This document shows, piece by piece, positions 1 through 5,859 of a DNA stretch of 24,574 bases. The stretch comes from a virus. Position 1 is the first letter of the stretch, and every line of letters begins with the position of its first letter. Below the pieces are notes generated by a model, which saw only the letters and a list, made by a program, of their open reading frames with translations, was not told where the DNA came from and searched no databases. The stretch is taken from the IMG/VR virus record IMGVR_UViG_3300032278_000113, positions 1 to 24,574 of that record. One strand, given 5' to 3'. A program made the position numbers and the translations under genes.

Positions 1-111
1 TTGGAAACCCAGACGGGTCCGTACCCGTTGGGTGATAACGGTTGGTGGTGTTCCGAAAAGTGGTGCGAAAATTTCGCACGGTGCAAAGGCGCAACGCAAG
101 GAGGCGCATAG
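1..111 (+). CDS. PD-(D/E)XK (RecB/Cas4-like) nuclease, C-terminal end (partial)
   Basis: The frame starting at base 1 is open and ends with TAG at 109-111, so the window begins inside a gene whose last 36 residues are visible. The tail reads GWWCSEKWCENFARC around residues 14-28. A Trp-Cys-Ser-x-Lys-Trp-Cys pattern followed by a third Cys is, from my knowledge of the family, typical of the C-terminus of phage RecB-like PD-(D/E)XK exonucleases, where cysteines can hold a metal or Fe-S cluster. The catalytic part lies outside the window and cannot be checked. The stop lies two bases before the next gene's ATG, and the next gene's ribosome binding site sits inside this coding end. In phages such nucleases usually sit with helicase and primase genes, as here. 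The frame is certain; the family is an inference from the tail. Confidence 0.6.
   Translation: METQTGPYPLGDNGWWCSEKWCENFARCKGATQGGA
98..104 (+). promoter_or_regulatory. Shine-Dalgarno site choosing the start at 114
   Basis: AAGGAGG lies nine bases before the ATG at 114. The same frame is open back to an ATG at 42, but that start has no such site, would overlap the preceding nuclease gene almost throughout, and would add an Arg-rich N-terminus that looks like out-of-frame translation of it. The start at 114 is therefore preferred. Confidence 0.8.
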
Positions 112-113
112 TT

Positions 114-836
114 ATGGCTTTCAAGCCTATGAGTCCGCTAGAGCGGGCAAGTATTGAAGCACAGGTCATCCTCAAAGCAGCGGTTGAACTCGCTGTCGCT
201 GAGGTTGGCAACGAACCCGACGGCGTAGCCGTCACGATGGCTATTGAAAACGCACGCGCGTTGGCTAAGGAACTACCCAACCTCAAGGACTCTCTCGTGA
301 ATCTGGGAGATGGTGCTGAGATTGCGTATGCCCCCGAAGGACCAGCGTATGCGCCTGAGGTAGCGATCATTGAAGCAGCATTCCCCGGTGCGACTGAGGT
401 CGCTTCGGACAAGCCTGTATCCAAGTACATAGACGATGAGCAGTACGCTCTCGTCCATAAGATTTGGCTATCGGAAAAGAATGCGGGTGTCGCTTACGCA
501 TCCAAGGACAGCATGTTCTTGGACAACCAAGCGATACGCAAACTCTTTCAGGATGGTACGCGCACGTTCCCAGCGGACTATTGGGCGCAGACCCTCCAAG
601 GCAAAGAGATCCCAACCACCAAGACAGGCAAGTGTGGGCTGGGTGACTTCAAACTGAAGAAGGGCGTGAGCGTCGCAAGCGACGGTTCGCTCTACTTGGG
701 TGAGGGTGAGGGTAACCACCCCCTCGCCAACAAGAGCGGGTACTTCGCCGGACTGGTGAAGAACAGCCCGTTCAACTGGGGCGAACGCCCCGACCCTGTA
801 GATCCGCAGGGCTGGCTGGCAAAGGCCAATGCCTGA
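114..836 (+). CDS. Hypothetical protein of the replication operon (240 aa)
   Basis: I do not recognise this protein. It begins MAFKPMSPLERA with a perfect ribosome binding site. The N-terminal third (residues about 8-65) is Ala/Leu/Glu-rich and probably helical. A Pro/Ala/Tyr-rich linker follows near residues 68-85 (AYAPEGPAYAPE). The C-terminal half is more globular, with several Trp, Tyr and Gly residues and a Lys-rich stretch near residues 170-195. There is no signal peptide or membrane segment. It lies between a RecB-like nuclease end and a DnaB-like helicase, and its stop overlaps the helicase start by eight bases. Phages often carry a single-strand DNA-binding or annealing protein at this position, so a DNA-binding or recombination accessory role is possible, but no motif proves it. 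Confidence 0.85.
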   Translation: MAFKPMSPLERASIEAQVILKAAVELAVAEVGNEPDGVAVTMAIENARALAKELPNLKDSLVNLGDGAEIAYAPEGPAYAPEVAIIEAAFPGATEVASDKPVSKYIDDEQYALVHKIWLSEKNAGVAYASKDSMFLDNQAIRKLFQDGTRTFPADYWAQTLQGKEIPTTKTGKCGLGDFKLKKGVSVASDGSLYLGEGEGNHPLANKSGYFAGLVKNSPFNWGERPDPVDPQGWLAKANA

Positions 837-1833
837 GGAACTATCGTTGGAGGAAGCCTTAGCGCTTGTAGCCGGGGCGGAATCGGATTCGCATTCCGCT
901 CCGGCACCTCCCTCTCAGCCTCCAACTGAAATAGAGGGGATTTCTGCCGCTGACCTGCAACGGCTCTTCACTCCGAAGAAGGAACAGGTGCGTCGTATGC
1001 GCCACGACCTTCGTTCGGGGAACGAATGGTCGTTCGGGGTGCGGGTGTTTGATGACGCCACCTTGGGTGGCGCTCGTGGTGGGCAACTGGTCACCGTCAT
1101 CGGTCGATCCCATACGGGTAAGACCCTGCTGGCGTTGAACATGGTGGCCCGCAACCGCAACCACCGCACGCTGTGGGTTAGCCCGGATGAAACCGAAACG
1201 ATGTTCTGGGGTAGGTACACAGCCATACGCCTAGAGATCGACCAGAAGGAATGGATCAACCGTCTTATCCGTGAGGACAGGACAGCGTGGGAAAGGGTGG
1301 AGCAGGTCATGCGTGACGAAACGAACCTTCACTTTGAATCCACGGGGATGACTGTCGATGACATCGACAAGGCCATGCGCATCGCATCAGTGGAACTATG
1401 GGGAGGGCAACGACCAGACGTAATCGTCTACGACTACCTAGAACTGATCCGGGGTGGTGGCGCTGGCGATGCGGCCAGCGTCCAAGCCAAGATCGAATCG
1501 TTCAAACAGTTGGTGTCCGACTGGCGTGTCGTAGGCGTGATACTCCACCAGTCTGGGCGCGGCTCAGGGAACCGTGGCCGTGCCGGTGGCATAGAAGCAG
1601 GGCGGTACGCATCCACCAGTGAGAGTCATTTCCTCATTGAGACATGGCGCAGGTGGGATGATACGAACCTTGAGGAAGATACCCGCAGGCACTATGAGGA
1701 TGAAATCAGTGTCGGATTGTGGAAGAATAAATCAGGTGATGGCGAGAAAGCGGAAGTCAACCTCACAATCCACACAAGCGGGAGGCTCTTAGAGCCGGGA
1801 ATTGTATGGGAACAGATGAGTTTAGATGAGTGA
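829..1833 (+). CDS. DnaB-type (SF4) replicative helicase / RecA-fold ATPase
   Basis: This 334-aa protein is predicted to hydrolyse ATP and unwind DNA at the phage replication fork. The Walker A motif GRSHTGKT is at residues 92-99. A Walker B-type strand, VIVYDYLEL, is near 198-206 with Asp202. A strand ending in HQSGRGSG (near 240-247) fits the H3-like sensor/DNA-binding region. LWKNKSGDG near 297-305 corresponds to the KNRxGxxG motif of DnaB helicases. The first 60 residues are acidic and then Pro/Ser-rich. The protein is shorter than cellular DnaB (about 450 aa) and lacks the usual N-terminal primase-interaction domain, as in other compact phage helicases. ATG 829 overlaps the previous stop by eight bases, and the stop overlaps the primase ATG in ATGAGTGA. 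A recombinase of the RecA/RadA group is the alternative, but the KN-x-SG motif favours DnaB. Confidence 0.85.
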   Translation: MPEELSLEEALALVAGAESDSHSAPAPPSQPPTEIEGISAADLQRLFTPKKEQVRRMRHDLRSGNEWSFGVRVFDDATLGGARGGQLVTVIGRSHTGKTLLALNMVARNRNHRTLWVSPDETETMFWGRYTAIRLEIDQKEWINRLIREDRTAWERVEQVMRDETNLHFESTGMTVDDIDKAMRIASVELWGGQRPDVIVYDYLELIRGGGAGDAASVQAKIESFKQLVSDWRVVGVILHQSGRGSGNRGRAGGIEAGRYASTSESHFLIETWRRWDDTNLEEDTRRHYEDEISVGLWKNKSGDGEKAEVNLTIHTSGRLLEPGIVWEQMSLDE

Positions 1834-2878
1834 CTTACCTGTACCTCAGTTCCGTATTCTATTCACAGGCTTTCCGCTTGCCTATGGAACAGACGAAGGC
1901 GGTTGTCGTTGGGCGGAAGTAGACGATGACCTGCTAGAACGTCACCTCACAGGCGAAGAGATGATCGGCATTTACCCGATGGTCTACGACCCCAACTACG
2001 AGTCAGGTGGTCCTGACACATGGCGTGAGGACGTTGATAATAACCGCTATTACAGGGACATGAACCCTGATCTGTGGATGTGCAAGTGGGGGTCCATCGA
2101 CATAGACGAAGGCGATGAGTCCCTAGTCATCGCCCGCAACGTGTCGATGGTGCTACGAGCAATGGACATCAAATCGTGGGTAGAACTCTCACGCAGCAAG
2201 GGCTGTCACCTGTGGATATTCAACAAAGAATGGGTGCGTGCATCAGTGATGCGCCGTGCCATGAAGGCAGCGTTGGATCTAGCGGGAGCGAAGTACGACG
2301 CCGTGTACCCCAAGCAGGATTCCCTGAAGGGACCACCCGGCAACTACATGCGCTTGCCGTATGGTGGGAACCGTCCACCCGGTACTGGCCTGCTGGACCG
2401 GCAAGTAATCCTAGACACAGACGACGAGGGCTTAGACCTATTCGACTTCATCATCTTGGCTGAACAAGACCGGACGCCTACAGCGGTGCTGGAACGTGCC
2501 GCAGTCCTGTACGAACCACCCAAGCCGGTGATCCCAGACCTGCCACCCAAGAGGGACTACAGCAAGGAACCTCTTATGCAGGTAGACGGTTCTCGTCTGC
2601 GAGGTTTGGCATCAGAGATGTTCAACAACGGTCCAGTCCCGTACTATCGTGAACATGGCGCAGGAAAGGGACGGCACGGTTTCCTGAACAGGTTCGCTCG
2701 TTCAATGTTTGAGTCGGGTTACACTCGCACCGATGTCATCTCGTGGACTAAAGACTTGGATTCGCGCTTAGGACAATGGTGGGATGATGGCCCGAAGTTC
2801 GCAGGGAGACACGACTCCGACAGGCAAATCGACAGGCTCGTCACCGACGCCCAACAGCGGGCAACAATCACCCGATGA
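1826..2878 (+). CDS. Archaeo-eukaryotic-type (AEP) DNA primase
   Basis: This 350-aa protein should synthesise primers for phage DNA replication. The metal-binding DxD motif sits in WGSIDIDEGD (Asp92 and Asp94). The nucleotide-binding SxGxH-type motif is SRSKGCHLW (Ser122 to Trp130, His128). A third block reads YPKQDSLKGPPGNYMRLPYG (residues 161-180), matching the KQ...GNxxRLP signature of LigD/TOTE-like AEP primases. These three blocks in the right order make the assignment strong. The C-terminal third (about 255-350) holds a helical region, with GAGKGRHGFLNRFARSMFESG near 286-306, similar to the accessory helical domains that follow AEP cores. It overlaps the helicase gene by eight bases and the resolvase gene by about 95 bases. 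With the separate upstream helicase it would form a two-protein primase-helicase system. Confidence 0.87.
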   Translation: MSDLPVPQFRILFTGFPLAYGTDEGGCRWAEVDDDLLERHLTGEEMIGIYPMVYDPNYESGGPDTWREDVDNNRYYRDMNPDLWMCKWGSIDIDEGDESLVIARNVSMVLRAMDIKSWVELSRSKGCHLWIFNKEWVRASVMRRAMKAALDLAGAKYDAVYPKQDSLKGPPGNYMRLPYGGNRPPGTGLLDRQVILDTDDEGLDLFDFIILAEQDRTPTAVLERAAVLYEPPKPVIPDLPPKRDYSKEPLMQVDGSRLRGLASEMFNNGPVPYYREHGAGKGRHGFLNRFARSMFESGYTRTDVISWTKDLDSRLGQWWDDGPKFAGRHDSDRQIDRLVTDAQQRATITR

Positions 2879-3215
2879 GTTCTCGTTCGTTGTCCCCGGC
2901 AGGCCACAGCCCAAGGGTCGTCCCCGAATGTCGCGGAAAGGTCGCGTTTACACTCCGAAGGAAACCGTCGAAGCGGAGAAAGCATACGCTCAAGCGGTTG
3001 GCGATGACCCGCCCGTCTTTGACGGGCCAGTCACGGTGGAGATGACGTTTTGCGAGGAAGCAACGTATATCACTGTCCGCTCCTTGACGGAATGGAAAAC
3101 CCCGCTACGTGGGGATTTAGACAACTACATCAAACTATGCCTAGATGGGTGCCAACGTGCGGGCGTTATCCCCAACGACCGGCTTGTGGTTCGCCTGAAA
3201 GCGAGCAAAGAATGA
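2784..3215 (+). CDS. rusA: RusA-like Holliday junction resolvase
   Basis: This protein of 143 aa or fewer is predicted to cut four-way DNA junctions made during phage recombination and replication. It carries VPGRPQPKGRPRMSRKGRVYTP-type sequence (residues 37-58), the N-terminal RusA signature, and LRGDLDNYIKLCLDG (108-122), which holds the acidic Asp111 and Asp113. A further acidic residue, Asp132, lies in IPNDRLV. These match the essential aspartates of RusA. The start is uncertain. The only in-frame ATGs are at 2784 and 2787, deep inside the primase gene, giving a Ser/Thr/Pro-rich 30-residue leader before the conserved domain; I see no closer ATG, GTG or TTG in this frame. The C-terminus stops soon after the last conserved block. 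The stop overlaps the next ATG in ATGA. Confidence 0.85.
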   Translation: MMARSSQGDTTPTGKSTGSSPTPNSGQQSPDEFSFVVPGRPQPKGRPRMSRKGRVYTPKETVEAEKAYAQAVGDDPPVFDGPVTVEMTFCEEATYITVRSLTEWKTPLRGDLDNYIKLCLDGCQRAGVIPNDRLVVRLKASKE

Positions 3216-3733
3216 TCGTCGTAGAACTAGAACCTTGGGAATACGAATGGGCCTCTCATGTGGGCGCTCGCAGATACATAGAAAACTGGGGTAAAGCGGA
3301 CGCCCCCTACTACGACAAGAAGCGCATGGAGGACGACCGAACAGCGCAGGTGGCTGCCTGTGTAGGCGAACTAGCGGTGGCGAAAGCCACCAACCAGTAC
3401 TGGTCTGGTCATGTGTGGCACAAGTCGGTGCATAAAGAATACAGACACTTGCCTGATGTCGGAGACAACGTGGAAGTGCGCCGGGTACGGACCTCAACAT
3501 CAGCCGCCGTCAGGCAAAGACAACTAGGCAAAGGTTTAGTTCTCTTCGTGGTCAAGCCCGTAGCCCCAGAGTTCAGATCAGTTGAAATCCTAGGGTGGAT
3601 CGACCATGATGAAGCGTGGGAAAAGGGCGAACCCTCCGGTTACAGCGAGGACACAAGAGTCATCGCTGAAGAATACCTGCATCCCTTGATGGCGTATGCT
3701 GGGGAGGATGGCGAAGAAGGAGTTTCCGTTTGA
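3212..3733 (+). CDS. Phage protein with possible PD-(D/E)XK nuclease-like core
   Basis: This 173-aa protein starts at the ATG that overlaps the resolvase stop (ATGA). Residues 43-63 read as a helix with Arg43 and the motif GELAVAKATN (52-61, Glu53). DVGDNVEVRRVRT follows at 82-94 (Asp85, Glu88, Arg90), then a strand GLVLFVV (108-114) and the segment ILGWI (126-130). Glu in a helix, then Asp, then Glu-x-Arg/Lys in a strand is the layout of small PD-(D/E)XK nucleases, but Arg stands where Lys is usual. This is a weak pattern match, not a family identification. A longer in-frame reading back to 3050 is possible but would overlap the resolvase gene for 160 bases. Its place among recombination genes is consistent with a DNA-processing role. 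Confidence 0.75.
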   Translation: MIVVELEPWEYEWASHVGARRYIENWGKADAPYYDKKRMEDDRTAQVAACVGELAVAKATNQYWSGHVWHKSVHKEYRHLPDVGDNVEVRRVRTSTSAAVRQRQLGKGLVLFVVKPVAPEFRSVEILGWIDHDEAWEKGEPSGYSEDTRVIAEEYLHPLMAYAGEDGEEGVSV

Positions 3734-4091
3734 TCCCCTCGTTGGGTTACGAGGATCATCTCAAACGGAAGTACGAGGTGCGCCGGACACACTCTTACAA
3801 GCACTTCAACAGGCTAGCCCGCACAGCGAACCACGTATTTCTAAACAAGAACGTGCTGACCTACAAGAAGTTGTCCTTAGTGCCCTTGAAACCCTTCAAC
3901 CGTGGGAGCATTGGCTTCTAAACGCTCTGCTCTTTGAACGCATGAGTCTGCGCCAAGTAGAACATGTGCTAGGAATACCCAAGACGACTGTTGCCCGTAA
4001 ACGTGACCGCATCTTGGACAGATTGAAGCAAGAACTATCCGCCCATCCGTTAGTAAGGGAGTACCTACGTGATGATAGACCCAGAGATTAG
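3696..4091 (+). CDS. Sigma-70 region 4-like helix-turn-helix protein
   Basis: This protein of up to 131 aa has a C-terminal half built like sigma factor region 4. LSALETLQPWEHWLLNALLF (residues 61-80) gives the first helices. MSLRQVEHVLGIPKTTVARK (83-102) is a helix-turn-helix with the conserved 'LGIPKTTVARK' turn and recognition helix. An Arg/Lys-rich helix RDRILDRLKQEL closes the domain at 103-114. The N-terminal 50 residues are polar and show no region 2, so it is not a complete sigma factor. It may bind DNA alone or contact host RNA polymerase to redirect transcription. The first ATG is 3696; ATG 3708 is an alternative, with GGGGAGG directly against it, which is too close to act as its own site. 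It overlaps the upstream gene by 38 bases (26 if it starts at 3708) and the downstream gene by 23. Confidence 0.75.
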   Translation: MLGRMAKKEFPFDPLVGLRGSSQTEVRGAPDTLLQALQQASPHSEPRISKQERADLQEVVLSALETLQPWEHWLLNALLFERMSLRQVEHVLGIPKTTVARKRDRILDRLKQELSAHPLVREYLRDDRPRD

Positions 4092-4629
4092 ACCCCTATC
4101 GTGGGAGGCTGCTGCCTCCCTGTGCGCCGGTCAAATAGACAGCACTCACCCTGATTTCAGCGCTGCGCACCCTGCGTTTCAAGCAAAAAGGGACCACTCA
4201 GAGTGGTTGGCTTTGTTGCGTGAAGAGTTCGATTACCTTGAAGGCGAATGGTACGGACGTAAGCGTTTGAATTGCGGGGATGGCGAGGCCGAATACTACC
4301 GGTCACTCGCCCAAACCACCCTGTCCACAGCGATGCAATGCACAGGGATAGAGGCGCTTACAGCCGAAGGGATTCTCCCCATGCTGGCAGGTAAGCAGGC
4401 TGACTACGGGTACGAGAACATCAACCGGTTCGGGCAAGACGGCATCATCGTGCGGATGCACGACAAGATCGCACGCTTGGAGAACCTTGCAGCAAAGGGT
4501 GCCGACCCCACGAACGAACCCGTCATGGATTCGTTCATGGATTTGGTCGGCTACTGCATCATCGGGATGATGGTCAACTACGGGATCTGGAATCTGCCGA
4601 TGCGCAACCCAGATTCAGTCATCGTCTAA
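4069..4629 (+). CDS. DUF1599 / nucleotide modification associated domain 1-like protein
   Basis: This protein of about 186 aa starts at GTG 4069 or ATG 4072, both downstream of an AAGGGAG-like site. The second half has the pattern of the DUF1599/NMAD1 family: GKQADYGYEN (108-117), GIIVRMHDKIARLENL (125-140) and a C-terminal helix DSFMDLVGYCIIGMM (154-168). The family's K-x-x-DYG, R-x-x-DK-x-x-R and D-x-x-DL-x-x-Y features are all visible. The family has been linked by gene context to phage nucleotide or DNA-base modification; its exact reaction is not established to my knowledge. The N-terminal 90 residues are less conserved, with a Trp/Tyr-rich region near 46-63 and three Cys residues in the whole N-terminal half. 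It is the last gene of the plus-strand operon and overlaps the converging minus-strand gene by 15 bases. Confidence 0.75.
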   Translation: MMIDPEIRPLSWEAAASLCAGQIDSTHPDFSAAHPAFQAKRDHSEWLALLREEFDYLEGEWYGRKRLNCGDGEAEYYRSLAQTTLSTAMQCTGIEALTAEGILPMLAGKQADYGYENINRFGQDGIIVRMHDKIARLENLAAKGADPTNEPVMDSFMDLVGYCIIGMMVNYGIWNLPMRNPDSVIV

Positions 4630-4935
4630 CGAATCTATTTCTTTCATAGCGTCCACTGAATTCATTATCAGCCCGCTAATAGTAGAGAATACGTGGTTAT
4701 GAAGAGGACTGTTTTCAAAGTCATTCATAATACTTTCCGCTGCGAACGCCATCGCATGTTCATAAGGCAACACCACTAACACGCCTAATGTGTCGTTGTG
4801 CCACTTCGCGTGGTTGAGGTCTGCTACGTCTAGTAGGTGCGATGTGCCTTTTATTTCTTCGTAGATTTCGGTCGCCATGTAGCCGTATTCGCTTGCCCAC
4901 TTGTCGAACTCAGCGTTCACAGCGTCCTCGTCCAT
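4615..4935 (-). CDS. Hypothetical acidic protein downstream of the holin (106 aa)
   Basis: I do not recognise this protein. It begins MDEDAVNAEFDKWASEYGY at ATG 4935, whose first base is the last base of the holin stop (TAATG), with AAAGGACAGG upstream on the minus strand. A longer open frame reaches 5136, but that part is antisense to nothing conserved, overlaps the holin gene completely and is Arg/Cys-rich, so it is rejected. The protein is acidic, with Asp/Glu at both ends (ending in SLDDD), and has a hydrophobic strand GVLVVLPYEHAMAF near residues 51-64. It could be a lysis accessory or regulatory protein, but only its position suggests that. Its 3' end overlaps the plus-strand gene ending at 4629. 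Confidence 0.7.
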   Translation of the reverse strand: MDEDAVNAEFDKWASEYGYMATEIYEEIKGTSHLLDVADLNHAKWHNDTLGVLVVLPYEHAMAFAAESIMNDFENSPLHNHVFSTISGLIMNSVDAMKEIDSLDDD

Positions 4936-5093
4936 TACGTGATCCTGTCCTTTGCGTAACTCTTGATGACTGACAGGGCCGCAGCCACGCCACCGATAAG
5001 GGCAACCTTCAGGGTGCCATAATCTCCCATTACGAATAGGGCTAAGAATGCTTGAGCGAATGTCCATCCTGCTCGTTCGATTAGATCCTTCAT
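4935..5093 (-). CDS. Small holin (52 aa)
   Basis: The frame reads MKDLIERAGWTFAQAFLALF then a short polar turn, then a hydrophobic stretch VALIGGVAAALSVIKSYAKD. This is the pattern of the small phage holins that follow amidase genes: a short charged N-terminus, a hydrophobic helix at about residues 10-22, a GDYG turn, a second hydrophobic helix at about 29-45, and a basic tail. It would form holes in the inner membrane that release the endolysin. The ATG overlaps the amidase stop (ATGA at 5090-5093) and the stop overlaps the next start (TAATG), so it is coupled on both sides. It is shorter than many gene-finder limits and easily missed. The assignment rests on motif pattern and position; similarity to a named holin family was not searched. 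Confidence 0.82.
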   Translation of the reverse strand: MKDLIERAGWTFAQAFLALFVMGDYGTLKVALIGGVAAALSVIKSYAKDRIT

Positions 5094-5839
5094 ACTGTCC
5101 ACAACACCTTCCATGTGTGTGCGTCAATGGTTCCATTGACTTTGATTGCGTAGTTCGATTGGAACTGTTTACAAGCAGCGATTGATTTGCTGCCGTAAAT
5201 ACCGTCCACTTTCAGACCGGCTCCAGTCCGGTCATTCAACCGTCCCTGTGCGAGTGCTACCCACTTGCCTTTGGAACGTCGTCTAATAGGAAGGGCTTCC
5301 TGTCCCCCCTCAATGATGTAGCGAATGATCCCGTTCCAGTCGATAGCGACATTGGTGGACGGCCCTACCTGCATGGGCATCCCTTCCTGTACCCATGTGC
5401 TTAGGTTTACGCCGGGACATGAGGTTGAGGAAAAATCCATGTGGCACCTAACCCAAAGGTGGTTGCCGTATTTTTCCCTTGTGGCCCCGACGACGGCAAG
5501 CAAAGTTTCCTTGCCGATAACAGTGAACTGTTCATCTGCGTCGCCAATGTAGGCAACGGAAATAGTTTTAGAGTTCCACCCACGCGTGGCTGCGCCACGG
5601 TGCCAGCCTCTCCCTTCAAAGATTTCCCCTGTTTCCCCGGATACCAGCCAGTTGTAGGCGATGGAATCCCATCCCTTAGTCTCTACGTGGTACCTGTCAT
5701 GTCCTCTCACACGCCTCCACGGGCCGTCTGACGGCCCCGTGGTGTGATGAATGACAATCCCCTGCACCGAACGCCTGAAGCGCTTCAGGCGCTTCCCTGA
5801 GTCGATAGCCCCCCACTCGCCACGTTCAACGTATCTCAT
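5090..5839 (-). CDS. N-acetylmuramoyl-L-alanine amidase endolysin with peptidoglycan-binding domain
   Basis: This 249-aa lysin should cleave the bond between N-acetylmuramic acid and L-alanine in peptidoglycan. The N-terminal amidase_2/PGRP-type domain runs over about residues 20-150. GIVIHHTTG (27-35) supplies the first zinc His (31, possibly 32), AYNWLV (61-66) supplies the conserved Tyr62, and RCHMDFSSTSCPG (131-143) supplies His133 and Cys141, the other two zinc ligands in T7 lysozyme-like enzymes. A C-terminal PG_binding_1-like domain lies at about 192-249, with VDGIYGSKSIAACKQFQ (211-227) and VNGTIDAHTW (234-243). There is no signal peptide, consistent with holin-dependent release. It sits directly upstream of the holin gene and is separated by only 20 bases from the giant virion gene. 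All catalytic residues are present. Confidence 0.93.
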   Translation of the reverse strand: MRYVERGEWGAIDSGKRLKRFRRSVQGIVIHHTTGPSDGPWRRVRGHDRYHVETKGWDSIAYNWLVSGETGEIFEGRGWHRGAATRGWNSKTISVAYIGDADEQFTVIGKETLLAVVGATREKYGNHLWVRCHMDFSSTSCPGVNLSTWVQEGMPMQVGPSTNVAIDWNGIIRYIIEGGQEALPIRRRSKGKWVALAQGRLNDRTGAGLKVDGIYGSKSIAACKQFQSNYAIKVNGTIDAHTWKVLWTV

Positions 5840-5859
5840 GCCCTAAGGATAGTTTGTCC

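Noticed and set aside
42-113. Upstream start of the 240-aa gene
   Set aside because: The added 24 residues are Arg/Val-rich shadow translation of the nuclease gene end, while ATG 114 has an AAGGAGG site at ideal distance.
4936-5136. N-terminal extension of the 106-aa gene to 173 aa
   Set aside because: It would overlap the whole holin gene; the translated extension is Arg/Cys/Gly-rich without pattern, and ATG 4935 is coupled as TAATG.
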